A DNA stretch of 64,000 bases. Source: Bacillota bacterium. Lineage in GTDB: Bacteria > Bacillota > Clostridia > Acetivibrionales > DSM-1351. A model generated the notes under the pieces. The model ran no database searches. It was not told the DNA's origin and saw only the letters and a program-made list of their open reading frames with translations. The stretch covers positions 1 through 64,000 of the forward strand of contig JAEXFI010000048.1 of NCBI GenBank assembly GCA_023400235.1, given 5' to 3'. Position 1 is the stretch's first letter; every line of letters begins with the position of its first letter. Made by a program: the position numbers and the translations under genes. Below are positions 1 through 8,613 of the stretch, in pieces.

Positions 1-75
1 TTATTAAAATATACACTTTTTTATACTAAAGAATTTCTTATCTACAAAAAGTCTTCAGAGTGCTAAATAGTTAAC

Positions 76-126
76 AAAAATGGGGCCGTGCACAACTATT
101 TTTCAATAGCTAATGCGACAGCCCCA
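76..126 (-). terminator. Rho-independent terminator of the hemerythrin-like gene
   Basis: On the minus strand a long imperfect hairpin (outer arms TGGGGC/GCCCCA, inner arms CTATT/AATAG around a GAAA loop) is followed directly by TTTTTG. It lies about 30 bases beyond the stop codon at 159. The remaining bases 1-75 are AT-rich and hold nothing I recognise. Confidence 0.75.
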
Positions 127-158
127 CAAAAACTTTTAACCTTAAATAAAAAATTGTA

Positions 159-719
159 TTATGCCAACCCCTCTTCCAGCTCAGACAAAAGCTGTATATA
201 TTTCTGCTGTACCTGCTGTGCTTCTGCTTCCTGCTCCAGGACTTCACCCTCCGTATCCAGTCTGTCCAGAGTTTCCCTGACCAGATTCCTGCGTGCAAAG
301 GTGTAAACCACACTGTCCTCTTTGTCAATATGCCTGTGAAGCAGGTGAGTGTAAGATATAGCATTTGCTATTACATCCAGCCTGGCCTCATCATCTCCCT
401 CCATGACCTTTTTCAGAGCTGTTTCAAGCTCCTGCATGTGGAGTCTTCCAAGGTCATGCTCAACAAGCATTCCATGCCGGACCAGCATTTCAGCAGGCCT
501 GCCCAATTCCTTCATCATGCTCTCAAAAAGCAGTTTTTCCTCTTTTCCGTGGTGATGCCTGTCGGCGTAATTTCTCACAAAGTCTATGATTTTGTAGAAA
601 TCCTCGTACTTAACCGGCTGGTTTTTCATAACCTTGTAGCAGTATTTCCGGGTAACAGCCAGCATACGTTTAATATATTTGTGTTCTTCCACCATTAGGT
701 CTATTAGATTCCTGGACAT
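159..719 (-). CDS. Hemerythrin (HHE) domain protein
   Basis: A 186-aa cytoplasmic four-helix protein of the hemerythrin HHE cation-binding family. Spaced His and Glu ligands are visible: the first helix has EEHKYIK, the second RHHHGKEE with a following E, a later helix HGMLVEHD, and the last LHRHIDKED. Such proteins carry a non-haem di-iron centre and bind oxygen or NO or sense iron; in anaerobes they are often linked to oxygen or nitrosative stress (family knowledge). The ATG at 719 is preferred over an upstream in-frame ATG at 767 because GAGGT lies 7 bases before it. The gene is single, with a terminator downstream. It sits beyond the MATE gene of the metallophore cluster, but no shared regulation is visible. 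Confidence 0.85.
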   Translation of the reverse strand: MSRNLIDLMVEEHKYIKRMLAVTRKYCYKVMKNQPVKYEDFYKIIDFVRNYADRHHHGKEEKLLFESMMKELGRPAEMLVRHGMLVEHDLGRLHMQELETALKKVMEGDDEARLDVIANAISYTHLLHRHIDKEDSVVYTFARRNLVRETLDRLDTEGEVLEQEAEAQQVQQKYIQLLSELEEGLA

Positions 720-904
720 TCCGACCTCGTTTCCGGCCCTGCAGCCTGAATTAATAAAATAAACCACAGCAACTCATACTCAATCTGTTTTTTCCATACT
801 GTGCTAAGTTATTATTCCAACAGCAACTGGCATATATACCTGTTTCCTATGCTGATCAAATACCTCAGGCTTTGGTCAGTCATGCCGCTTAGATTGATTT
901 ATTA
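720..904. other. Intergenic region with a weak hairpin
   Basis: Between the hemerythrin-like gene and the MATE gene. The only structure is an imperfect inverted repeat CTGATCAAA/TTTGGTCAG near 853-883, without a T-run on either strand. It may be a weak 3' structure of the MATE transcript. Confidence 0.3.
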
Positions 905-2272
905 TTAATTCCGCTGTCGCAGCACATTAAATTCCTTTTTCACCATGAGCAGCGTCCAGAGGACAATAACCGCATCAATTGCAAAAGAACCGTAGTAAAT
1001 CCCCGCTACCCCCAGCCAGACAGGCACCAGCAGCATAACCGGCACATAGAATACCAGCTGTCTTGCAATACCTATTAAAGCCGCAGGCTTTCCCTTGTCA
1101 ATGGAGGGGAACAGGGTCATCGCCATGAATATGAACGAAAGCAGTGGAAGTATGGCCATATATATGCGGAAGCACATCAATTGTATTTCAGTAAAAGCCT
1201 GCTCCTTCAGCATCATGCCCAGCACCTGTCCCGGCACCGCCATGGAAAGCAGCCAAAAGGGCAAGGTCAGCACAAGCGCTGCAACAGCAAACAGCTTATA
1301 TGCTCTGATAACACGTTCATACTGCCCTGCTCCGTAATTTATCCCCACGGCAGGCTGCAGTGCACGCATCAAGCCGAAAATTGGCGTGAGCAAAAAGGTA
1401 AAAATCCGGTATACAACACCATAAAATGCAATATCTGCCGTAGTTCCGTATTTTGCCAGTGCATTGAACACAAATACCGACTGCACAAGACTCATGATAC
1501 TCATAATAAAGGCAGACATCCCCAACCTCAGGATAGAAGTTCCAATATCCCTGTCCCAGCGTATGGAAACCAATTTCGACCTGAAGGACGCAAAGCCCTT
1601 TCCAAAATAAAACCAGCCTATAACAGTATATGCCAGCATTCCTATGTTGGTGGCCCAAGCCGCCCCTTCCACCCCCAGGGGGAATATGACCACCAGCAGA
1701 TATTTGGCAGCCACATCCACAAGCAAGCCTCCCCCCATCATTACAGCTGCCATTTTCATCCGGCCTTCCGCTCTTACGATCATGTTACCGGCAAGGCCGT
1801 ATATCCAAAAGAAAGCACCAATAATAGTTATCCTGAAATACCGGTCCCCCAGCAGCAGTTCTTCGCCTGCGGCACCCATTACCTGCAGCATACGGCTTGA
1901 GAGCAGCAGTCCAAGCAACATATAAACTGCCGTCATTGCAAGAGAAAGCAGATTCAGATTACCCAGCAGCTTATCCTGAGTGGTCTTATCCCTGGCCCCC
2001 AGGGCAATACTCAGCACAGCACCCGCACCTGTACCCAGCAGAGAGCCAAAGCCCACACTGATCTGAGAAAGCGGATATGCAACAGACACACCCGCCAGTG
2101 CGGTCTCTCCCACATATCTCCCTACAAAAAACACATCCAGCATGGAATTCATCCCGTATAATACCATTGCAACTACTGCAGGCCAGGATAAATCAATCAT
2201 CACCTTCCACATATTGCCCGTCAGTATGAACTGCTTCTGCCGTTCTTTTTGATCCGTCAATATTCCTTCCAT
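905..2272 (-). CDS. MATE-family multidrug/metallophore exporter
   Basis: A 455-aa polytopic membrane protein of the MATE family, with about 12 hydrophobic segments. The N-terminal segment has the family pattern WPAVVAMVLYGM...DVFFVGRYVG; the mid-protein contains the repeated second half beginning near RLGMSAFIMSIMSLVQSVFVFN. MATE proteins export organic molecules using Na+ or H+ gradients. The ATG at 2272 is chosen because GGAGGT lies 7 bases upstream; the in-frame ATG at 2323 falls inside the operator-like dyad. It is last in the metallophore cluster, 124 bases after salicylate synthase, and has its own copy of the cluster dyad in front. This suggests co-regulation and a role in secreting the finished chelator (inference). 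A general drug exporter remains possible. Confidence 0.85.
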   Translation of the reverse strand: MEGILTDQKERQKQFILTGNMWKVMIDLSWPAVVAMVLYGMNSMLDVFFVGRYVGETALAGVSVAYPLSQISVGFGSLLGTGAGAVLSIALGARDKTTQDKLLGNLNLLSLAMTAVYMLLGLLLSSRMLQVMGAAGEELLLGDRYFRITIIGAFFWIYGLAGNMIVRAEGRMKMAAVMMGGGLLVDVAAKYLLVVIFPLGVEGAAWATNIGMLAYTVIGWFYFGKGFASFRSKLVSIRWDRDIGTSILRLGMSAFIMSIMSLVQSVFVFNALAKYGTTADIAFYGVVYRIFTFLLTPIFGLMRALQPAVGINYGAGQYERVIRAYKLFAVAALVLTLPFWLLSMAVPGQVLGMMLKEQAFTEIQLMCFRIYMAILPLLSFIFMAMTLFPSIDKGKPAALIGIARQLVFYVPVMLLVPVWLGVAGIYYGSFAIDAVIVLWTLLMVKKEFNVLRQRN

Positions 2273-2302
2273 ATAAATACCTCCATTCACTGTTGTCAAA
2301 TT

Positions 2303-2344
2303 AATATAAGTGGTGGTTAGCATAAGCTAACTGCCACTTATATT
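2303..2344 (-). promoter_or_regulatory. 42-bp operator-like dyad before the MATE gene
   Basis: Two 19-base arms (AATATAAGTGG..GTTAGC and its complement, two mismatches) flank a 4-base centre. The core GTTAGC-ATAA-GCTAAC is at 2316-2331. A TATAAT -10-like box is at 2342-2347 on the minus strand, so the dyad sits just downstream of it, as at the main cluster promoter. No convincing -35 box is visible. The core recurs at 22205-22220 and 22229-22244. Confidence 0.65.
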
Positions 2345-2396
2345 ATATAGGTTCCTTTATGTTTTCTCTGCTCCCGGACGACGTATTTCAATCCAA

Positions 2397-3752
2397 TCAG
2401 ACAGAAACCTTCACATACTCCTGTTGAAGCTCTTTTACCAGCCGCCCTGAGATACATCCCACCTTCTCACGGGTTTCCGCCAGCTCTCTTTCGGGATTTG
2501 ACATTTCCACAATTCCAGCACCTACTCTTACCCAGGCCCCGTCCTGGTTCTGAAAGACGCTCCTCAATACCAGTGCCGCATCCAGAGTTCCATCCCGGTC
2601 ATAGGTCATTACACTGCCGCTGTATAGATTCCTGGGGTCCTTTTCAAGCCTCCCGATTGCCTCAATTGCCTCCTTCTTGGGAATCCCGGAGGCAGTGACC
2701 GCAGGAAACAGCTTGAAAAATGCATGCCAGGTGTTATTTCCCTCCATGAGCCTTCCTCTCAACCTGGAACCCAGATGCTGTACAGTTCCCCGCTCTATTA
2801 CCCTCATGAATTCCGTCACTACCACTGTATCGGGCTCGCACACCTGCGCCAGCTCTTCATCTGCCAGCTTCACAGAAATGGCATGTTCTGCGTTTTCCTT
2901 GGGGTCCTTCAGCAACTCCTCCCTCAAGCTCTTGTCAGTCATGTAATCTCCGGTTAAAGCCCGGGTTCCCGCCAGAGGAAATGTATGGACATTACCGGAA
3001 GCATCCACCTCTGCAACGGTTTCAGGACTAAAGCCCGCCACCTCCTGATTTGAAAACCTGTAAAGATATGACCTTGCAGGAGTGTTTCTGTTTCTGCCTT
3101 GAATATAGGTTTTAAGCATGTCCAGCCTGCCCGGCACCGGAATCTTTCTGGACAGGATGACCTTCTGGTATTCCCTGTCCTTTATCTCCTGTACCGCATG
3201 CCTGACTATGTCCATATAGTACTCCCGGTCAAAGGACAGCACTTCCTTTCCGTCATAATATGATAAAGGCTCTTCACTGCCGCTGCGCTCTGCCGCACCC
3301 TGCACCCTGCACTCCATTATTTTTAAAGCCTCCTGGTTTAAAGAGCGCAGCAGGATGTTATCCTTTTTAATCCTGTATTCCCTTTCAGGTATGACAAAAT
3401 GGAGAAGCTCCTTTGCTTCCGTCCCCAGGTCCATTCCGTATATATGTCTGGCCAGGCCGAAGCTGGCAATCCCATATGCTCTCCAGCCATCAATATCCAC
3501 CGACTTAAACACCTTGTCAATATCCTGCCTGAGCTCCGAAACCCTTACGCACTGTTTGGCATACTCGCCCTGTATGGTTATTTCCTCCGGTGAGGCTATT
3601 ATTTCTTTGTATTTTCCTATGCCTGCAGATACACAATCCCTGTTTTCATACAGATAGTAATTATCTCCTTCACCGCGGCATATATGAGCCGCAAGCTCAT
3701 AAGCCTCCATGCCGCTCTCGTTTTTAATATATTTTTCATAGTATTTTTTCAT
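2397..3752 (-). CDS. Salicylate synthase (Irp9/MbtI-type chorismate-utilising enzyme)
   Basis: A 451-aa member of the chorismate-binding family (isochorismate, anthranilate and salicylate synthases). The catalytic C-terminal half shows AGTRALTG, the Mg-binding DPKENAEH region and FPAVTASGIPKKEA. The length is that of single-enzyme salicylate synthases (Irp9, MbtI, about 430-450 aa), which convert chorismate to salicylate plus pyruvate through isochorismate. No separate PchB-like lyase is present, which fits the one-enzyme route. Salicylate would feed the AMP ligase at 20423-22018. The start codon and its GGGAGG site (13 bases upstream) lie at the end of a dispersed repeat. Isochorismate synthase is the alternative, but the NRPS context argues for salicylate. 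Confidence 0.86.
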   Translation of the reverse strand: MKKYYEKYIKNESGMEAYELAAHICRGEGDNYYLYENRDCVSAGIGKYKEIIASPEEITIQGEYAKQCVRVSELRQDIDKVFKSVDIDGWRAYGIASFGLARHIYGMDLGTEAKELLHFVIPEREYRIKKDNILLRSLNQEALKIMECRVQGAAERSGSEEPLSYYDGKEVLSFDREYYMDIVRHAVQEIKDREYQKVILSRKIPVPGRLDMLKTYIQGRNRNTPARSYLYRFSNQEVAGFSPETVAEVDASGNVHTFPLAGTRALTGDYMTDKSLREELLKDPKENAEHAISVKLADEELAQVCEPDTVVVTEFMRVIERGTVQHLGSRLRGRLMEGNNTWHAFFKLFPAVTASGIPKKEAIEAIGRLEKDPRNLYSGSVMTYDRDGTLDAALVLRSVFQNQDGAWVRVGAGIVEMSNPERELAETREKVGCISGRLVKELQQEYVKVSV

Positions 3753-3852
3753 TTATATTTTCATACCTCCCATCTCGCACAAAACTCCATGAAAGTCACG
3801 GCATGGAATCGGTGCAATATTTTTATTTGCTTCAAAATTTCTTTCACACTTA
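3753..3852 (-). repeat. Short-form structured repeat, copy 1
   Basis: A ~100-base repeat read in minus-strand sense, ending with GATGGGAGG about 13 bases before the salicylate synthase ATG. It contains the hairpin TCCATG/CATGGA nested in GCAC/GTGC. It matches 16873-16962 and 25364-25461 over its length and shares its last ~40 bases (CGTGnCTTTCAT, TTTGTG, GATGGGAGG) with the 107-bp repeats at 7456 and 54801. Confidence 0.75.
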
Positions 3853-3879
3853 GTCCCCTCTTTCAAAATCAACAGTTCA

Positions 3880-4494
3880 TTATAGCAAAAACCTCTCCCA
3901 CCCTCCGTTGTGAAATAAGATAAGCTTTTCTAAATGCTCTCTGGCCTTTGCACGGTCAAAGCCATGTCTCACAGTCTCAAAATAACCGTCAAAAAACGAT
4001 CGGCTCATCATATGAATGAACTCCACGGTTACCCTTGGCAAATTCCTTATTTCAGAATCAATGGCAACCAGATACTTCTGGGTATGCTCCGTTTCCAAAG
4101 CAGCCAGCTGCTCAATGAAGTTTTCGTAGACCGTCCCCTTGGAGCAACAGACAATCAGATAGAATGCATCAAAATTATCATAAATGTAATCCAAAAGCAT
4201 ATACGCAAAATTGCTGGAATTTTCTTTTCTCCCGTCTATCTGCTCCTCCTTGGGACATGCAGAAAAATCTTTCAGATATCCTCTGACAAGTTCCAGAGCA
4301 TAGTCCGCCTGCTCCTTGACAAAGTACGAAAACAGCTCCTCCTTATCAGAAAACCTGGTGTAAATGGAACGGGGGCTCGTTTTTGCCTTATCTGCAATCC
4401 TTCTCAGGGATGCAGCGATAAAACCATATTTAATAAATTCCTCTTTTGCAGCCGCAATAATGTTGCTTGTTGCTTCCTCAACCCATAAAGCCAT
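3880..4494 (-). CDS. TetR/AcrR-family transcriptional regulator
   Basis: A 204-aa regulator. An N-terminal helix-turn-helix of the TetR family is clear: NIIAAAKEEFIKYG, then ASLRRIADKAKTSPRSIYTRFSDKEELF, followed by a helical ligand-binding domain. The ATG at 4494 has AGGAGG close upstream and is preferred to the in-frame ATG at 4554. It sits inside the metallophore cluster between the reductase and salicylate synthase, in the same direction, so it is the obvious candidate for binding the three GTTAGC-N4-RCTAAC dyads and for sensing the chelator or an intermediate. That link is inference. Its own upstream region has no copy of the dyad, so it is probably transcribed with the operon. Confidence 0.9.
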   Translation of the reverse strand: MALWVEEATSNIIAAAKEEFIKYGFIAASLRRIADKAKTSPRSIYTRFSDKEELFSYFVKEQADYALELVRGYLKDFSACPKEEQIDGRKENSSNFAYMLLDYIYDNFDAFYLIVCCSKGTVYENFIEQLAALETEHTQKYLVAIDSEIRNLPRVTVEFIHMMSRSFFDGYFETVRHGFDRAKAREHLEKLILFHNGGWERFLL

Positions 4495-4676
4495 ATTTCT
4501 TCCTCCTGATAAAAACAGCGTTTTAATCATTATACAGCTAAGGGTTGGCGGCAAACAAGCGGGAAAACCCTGTATGAAGTTTTGGTTTTCCTTACCGGCC
4601 GCACATGTAATTGTTTAATATATCTGTAATAAGCCCCGGCTCCCTGCTCGAGGCCTCTGCATGACCCATATGCACC
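4495..4676. other. 182-base gap in the metallophore operon
   Basis: Separates the reductase stop codon from the TetR gene. Apart from the TetR ribosome site I see no dyad or convincing promoter. A separate TetR promoter cannot be excluded by eye. Confidence 0.3.
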
Positions 4677-5759
4677 CTAGATTTCCCCTTCCTCACACTC
4701 CTCACTCCTTTCCCGTGTTTCACAAATAGCCAGCCGGGCATTTAAGCCGTCCATATCCCTAATCAGCACCTCGCTGCTTATAATGTCCATTGCATAGTAG
4801 ATCCCATTTTTCATAGGGGAGCAAAGCAGGGACTTTACAGCGTAGGCTGCAATAATGGCACTTATCTCACTGCTGCAGTCACTTGTCATCTCGGCTTTTC
4901 TGACCAATCTCTTACCGTTACTGAGGCCCTGACCCTCAATCCTGATATAAGTAAATCGGGGTCGGCCTTTTAAATTTTTGCGGAATATTTCTATTACCTC
5001 CCTGACTATCTCCCTGTACCCATCACCTCCCCACTTAAGTCTTATAACTGCTTCCTGTAGTTTTCCAATTATTTCCTCCCCAAAGGAGGCATTGTACCAG
5101 TTTGCCTTCTGAAGTGCATATTTTCTGGCTATTCTCTCAGTTTCCACCGTAAGATAATTCTGAAATCTGTAACCCTTGTTCCTGATAATCTCAAACCTTT
5201 CTCTCTCATCCTTTTTTAAATGTCCATTGTCATAGTAGCTCAGGGCTGCTCCAAAGCCGGACAGGTTTGTCAGAATAAAATCCTCAATGGCAGATTGGCT
5301 GGGCAGTTCTTCACTTACACTCAATCCGCTGATTTTTTCCGGTATGTCAAAGGATTCACAGATGTGCCGCATTAGTAATCCGCTCATCCCGGGAAAGTAT
5401 CCGCTGGACAGTACGAAAACATTATCCTCGGTGATATCAGACAGTTTTGTCTCCAAAAAGGCTTCCCCGGAGGGGTCTACATATGGTATACGGTACTCGG
5501 AGGCAATTCTGGCCACTTTTTCACCGTTTAAATATGACGCTCCCCCACAGTTCACGAGGATGTCACACTGTCCGCAGAATTGCCTGACTTCATCAGTATT
5601 TGATATATCCACCCGGGTAAACTCACAATTTTCAGAGGACTTCTCATATCTGGAGTAATAGGAGGCTATGAGCGGATATTCCTTTATTAATATATCCACC
5701 GTTCTTTTTCCTATCTCCCCCGTCCCTCCAAGAACCCCAATTCGCTTCATTTTAACCAC
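4677..5759 (-). CDS. Saccharopine dehydrogenase-like NAD(P)H reductase, candidate thiazolinyl imide reductase
   Basis: A 360-aa oxidoreductase. The N-terminus is a Rossmann fold of the saccharopine dehydrogenase NADP-binding type (KRIGVLGGTGEIGKRTV, then DISNTDEVRQFCGQCDILVNCGG and a conserved PYVDPSGE). The C-terminal part is the matching catalytic region. In pyochelin and yersiniabactin assembly a stand-alone reductase (PchG, YbtU/Irp3; a different family, Gfo/Idh-like) reduces one NRPS-bound thiazoline to a thiazolidine. No PchG homologue is seen here, and this gene sits in the same operon, so it is the best candidate for that step. The assignment rests on context. Start: GTG at 5759 (AAGGA three bases upstream) or ATG at 5750; they differ by three residues. 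Confidence 0.65.
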   Translation of the reverse strand: MVKMKRIGVLGGTGEIGKRTVDILIKEYPLIASYYSRYEKSSENCEFTRVDISNTDEVRQFCGQCDILVNCGGASYLNGEKVARIASEYRIPYVDPSGEAFLETKLSDITEDNVFVLSSGYFPGMSGLLMRHICESFDIPEKISGLSVSEELPSQSAIEDFILTNLSGFGAALSYYDNGHLKKDERERFEIIRNKGYRFQNYLTVETERIARKYALQKANWYNASFGEEIIGKLQEAVIRLKWGGDGYREIVREVIEIFRKNLKGRPRFTYIRIEGQGLSNGKRLVRKAEMTSDCSSEISAIIAAYAVKSLLCSPMKNGIYYAMDIISSEVLIRDMDGLNARLAICETRERSEECEEGEI

Positions 5760-5809
5760 ATATCCTTTCGCCGCTTATTCCAGATTATCAATTTCCAAGT
5801 ATACCGAAG

Positions 5810-7450
5810 CTATTTTATTTTAATATTCTGGACAGCAGTATAATTTGCATCCCGGGAAAATTTATAGTCAGATATCCTGTCATTGAACAAAACCACCTGA
5901 TGGGTGTAGTAAATGGGAGTATTCAAGCAATTATCCGCCATGGAGGTTAATATTGTACTGTATATCTCCTGGATTCTACCTTCATCTGCAGTAGAATTCA
6001 CCTGGCTGACAAGCTGCGCCTTCCCAGGCAGGAAGCCTGCTGTTTGAGACATTACGGGGTCCATTGATTTCTCAGGGTCCATATTGCTGATTACATTGGA
6101 CGGGTCGTAGTAGCCTCCCTGCGTTTTAAAAACCGTCAGACCGTACTTCCCTCCTGATATCATTGCAAACCAATCCATCATAGGGGCAGCTTTGGGAGTC
6201 AGTTCAATTCCTATCTTCTTTAGCTGGTCACATATATACACTGCCATATCATCATCCGAGGCAGAGCCTGTTTGGTATAAGAAGTCAGCTGCCAGCCTGT
6301 TTCCAGCCATCTCCCTGACACCGTCCCCATCCGTATCCCTGTACCCCGCCTTGTCCAGCAGCAGCTTGGCACTTTCCGGGTCGAAGCCGTACACCTTTTG
6401 TTCCACATTGCAAAAGGGCAGGGCTTTTGAAAAAAAGGTATCCGCTTTTTCATACAGTCCGCCATAGATATTGTCAACAATATTCTTTTTATCAATTGCG
6501 GAAGCTATGGCCTCTCTTACGACTCTGTCCCCAAATAGGGGATGGGCCAGGTTATAGCCTATGTAAAAGGTCTGTGTGGCATTAGTGTCCACTTTCGCAC
6601 CAAACCCTCCCGTGTCTTTCATCTCACGGTAGCTTTCCGAAGAAATCTTGGAAATACCTGAAATAAAATCTATTTCTCCATTTTTAAGAGCGAGGATTTT
6701 GGCATCATTGTCCGCCAGCACCTTTATGGAAAAGCTGTCAACCTGAGGCTCTTTCCCCCAATAGTAAGGATTTTTAACAAAGTCATAGGTCTGCCCGTTT
6801 CCCTCTCCCTTGTACATGTAAGGGCCGGTGCCGAAGGTAGCGGTATTGAAGCTGCTCTTTACGGTCAAATCCTCATTCAACTGTTCACTTGAAACTATAC
6901 CGAAGGGATTGGCCAGGCACAAATCCCTCAGAGTGCTGTAATAGGGCTGTGTCAGCTGTAATTCCACCGTATGCTCCCCCGTTGCCCTGACATCCTTTAT
7001 AATGGTTGAAAGCTTTCCGTAGGAACCGTTATACTGCCCCAAATTTACAGGAGTGGCCTTAAGGGATTTCACCACATCCTCGGCAGTCAGGTCGGAGCCG
7101 TCGGAAAATTTCACCCCTTTTCTTATATTAAAGGTATACACCCTTCCATCCTCGCTGACCGACCACTTCTCCGCCAGCGCCCCTGTGAGCTTTCCAGCTT
7201 CATCATACTGAACCAGCGTGTCATAGAAGCTGGTCAGATAGTAGGTTATACCATACCCGCCCGAGGAATTTGCAGGAGTTATGATTGTGTAGAACGATTC
7301 AAAGCTCCAGCTTTCCGGCAAATTGATATGTACCCCTCCAACTGCTGATTCCTTTCCCCCGGCACTGCCAGGGGAATTTTTCCCACAGCCTCCCAGTGCA
7401 ACTGTTACAATTACAGCCATTAATAATGTTATAATCCTTTTCCCAGTCAT
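5810..7450 (-). CDS. Solute-binding lipoprotein of a peptide/nickel-type ABC importer (family 5)
   Basis: A 546-aa lipoprotein. Residues 1-21 form a lipoprotein signal ending VALGGC, with Cys21 as the lipidation site. The body is a family 5 extracellular binding protein (OppA/DppA/NikA/CntA type): ALAEKWSVSEDGRVYTFNIRKGVKFSDG, FGTGPYMYKG, YYWGKEPQVDSFSIK and VREAIASAIDKKNIV. With the four genes just upstream it makes a complete importer. Family 5 proteins bind peptides, nickel chelates or opine metallophores, so recapture of the metal-loaded chelator is the natural inference. The start is preceded by GGGAGG, which is the end of the last of three tandem 107-bp repeats. The binding specificity cannot be read from sequence. 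Confidence 0.9.
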   Translation of the reverse strand: MTGKRIITLLMAVIVTVALGGCGKNSPGSAGGKESAVGGVHINLPESWSFESFYTIITPANSSGGYGITYYLTSFYDTLVQYDEAGKLTGALAEKWSVSEDGRVYTFNIRKGVKFSDGSDLTAEDVVKSLKATPVNLGQYNGSYGKLSTIIKDVRATGEHTVELQLTQPYYSTLRDLCLANPFGIVSSEQLNEDLTVKSSFNTATFGTGPYMYKGEGNGQTYDFVKNPYYWGKEPQVDSFSIKVLADNDAKILALKNGEIDFISGISKISSESYREMKDTGGFGAKVDTNATQTFYIGYNLAHPLFGDRVVREAIASAIDKKNIVDNIYGGLYEKADTFFSKALPFCNVEQKVYGFDPESAKLLLDKAGYRDTDGDGVREMAGNRLAADFLYQTGSASDDDMAVYICDQLKKIGIELTPKAAPMMDWFAMISGGKYGLTVFKTQGGYYDPSNVISNMDPEKSMDPVMSQTAGFLPGKAQLVSQVNSTADEGRIQEIYSTILTSMADNCLNTPIYYTHQVVLFNDRISDYKFSRDANYTAVQNIKIK

Positions 7451-7455
7451 TTTAT

Positions 7456-7776
7456 CCTCCCATCTACGCGCCTAGCGCGTACACAAATAGAAATGAAAGA
7501 CACGAAGTAGCTTTTGCTGCTTGAAAGTCACTTTGACACACAGCATGTATCTTTCAAGCTAACCTCCCATCTACGCGCATGGCGCGTACACAAATAGTAA
7601 TGAAAGACACGCAGTGGCTTTCGCTGCGTGAAATCCATTTTGACTTGCCACGTGTATCTTTCACGCTAACCTCGCATCTACGCGCATGGCGCGTACACAA
7701 ATAGTAATGAAAGGCACGCAGTGGCTTTCGCTGCTTGAAAGTCACTTTGATACACAACATGTATCTTTCAAGCTAT
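7456..7776 (-). repeat. Three tandem 107-bp structured repeats before the binding-protein gene
   Basis: Units at 7456-7562, 7563-7669 and 7670-7776, read in minus-strand sense. Each has (1) a hairpin GCTTGAAAG/CTTTCAAGC, replaced in the middle unit by GCGTGAAA/TTTCACGC, (2) a second hairpin region around GCGAAAGC, (3) a near-perfect palindrome TACGCGC-N3-GCGCGTA, and (4) GATGGGAGG or GATGCGAGG at the end. The last unit supplies the ribosome site of the gene starting at 7450. The third unit is identical by eye to 54906-55012. The unit length is not a multiple of three and no protein is encoded. The rest of the 343-base gap (7777-7793) is a short AT-rich spacer. Confidence 0.9.
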
Positions 7777-7793
7777 CCTCCATATCCTTTCTT

Positions 7794-8597
7794 TTAAATC
7801 AATTGATTTGTATTATTTTTCTGGTATACGCCCGTAGGCTTATACCAGCTTGCCTTCAACAAAGTTTTACTGTACTCATTTTTGAACACGGATACATCTC
7901 CTGAGAACCTTACCTTTTCCAGTAATTGCGAGTTCCTCATTACAAGTATTTCCTCCGCCACCGCCACAGCCAGCTCTATATCATGGGTAATGAATATTAC
8001 AGTAAAGCCGACTGAATTCTGGAGTTTTAGAATATCCTCCGTTATTTTTTTCCTGAGAGGCAAATCAAAGCCATTGGTTGCCTCATCAAATATCAGGCAT
8101 TCGGGCTGCACTGCCAGGGCTCTGGCAATGGCAACCCTTTTCTGCTCTCCTCCTGAAAGTTCATTTGGATACCTTGAATAGTAGTTTTCAGGTAAGCTGC
8201 ACAATTCCAGCAGCTCTTCACACCTCTCTTTTCTCATGGCTTTGTTCATGTGAAAAAAACACACCAGAGGTTCTTCAATGGATTTTCCCACGGTCATTTT
8301 AGGATCCAGAGCAGAAAGAGAGTTTTGCTGTATAAGCTGGACTTTTTTAAAGTGCTCCTTCAGCCTTTTATTTTTTCCATATACAGGATTTTGTTCAATA
8401 TATACATTGCCGCTGCTTGGTTTCTGGAGTCCCGCCAGCATCCTGGCAAGGGTGGTTTTTCCCGAACCCGATTCCCCTACTACCGCATAGCGTCCCCCGA
8501 AGCGAAAGCTTATATTTATAGGGGATACCGCCATCAGCCTACTTCTGCTAAAAAAGCTTCCGGAAAATGCACAGCTTAGATTTTTCAGTTCTATCAT
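7794..8597 (-). CDS. ABC importer ATPase, DppF/NikE/OppF type
   Basis: A 267-aa ATPase. Walker A GESGSGKTT, Q-loop QQNSLSALDP, signature LSGGEQKR, Walker B CLIFDEATNGFD and the H-loop ITHD are all intact. It is the second of two ATPases in a peptide/nickel-type importer and would pair with the product of 8614-9372. The ATG at 8597 has AAGGAG 9 bases upstream; an in-frame ATG at 8627 overlapping the previous gene is also possible. The C-terminal ~25 residues (KPTGVYQKNNTNQLI region) are a weakly conserved tail. In DEATNGFD the usual Ser-Ala-Leu of DEATSALD is replaced. A 343-base gap with three repeats separates it from the binding-protein gene. Confidence 0.9.
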   Translation of the reverse strand: MIELKNLSCAFSGSFFSRSRLMAVSPINISFRFGGRYAVVGESGSGKTTLARMLAGLQKPSSGNVYIEQNPVYGKNKRLKEHFKKVQLIQQNSLSALDPKMTVGKSIEEPLVCFFHMNKAMRKERCEELLELCSLPENYYSRYPNELSGGEQKRVAIARALAVQPECLIFDEATNGFDLPLRKKITEDILKLQNSVGFTVIFITHDIELAVAVAEEILVMRNSQLLEKVRFSGDVSVFKNEYSKTLLKASWYKPTGVYQKNNTNQLI

Positions 8598-8613
8598 TCC
8601 TGCCGACTCCTTC

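Noticed and set aside
1181..1900. 239-aa plus-strand frame
   Set aside because: It lies fully antisense to the MATE gene, with no ribosome site or recognisable domain; the MATE protein explains this stretch.
7554..7760. Reading frame through the 107-bp repeats, and similar ones at 7686 and 54922
   Set aside because: The repeat period is not a multiple of three, so no frame is kept across units. The selected signal is base-paired structure, not protein.
7456..7776. CRISPR array
   Set aside because: Units are 107 bp and contiguous, with no unique spacers, and no cas genes are present.
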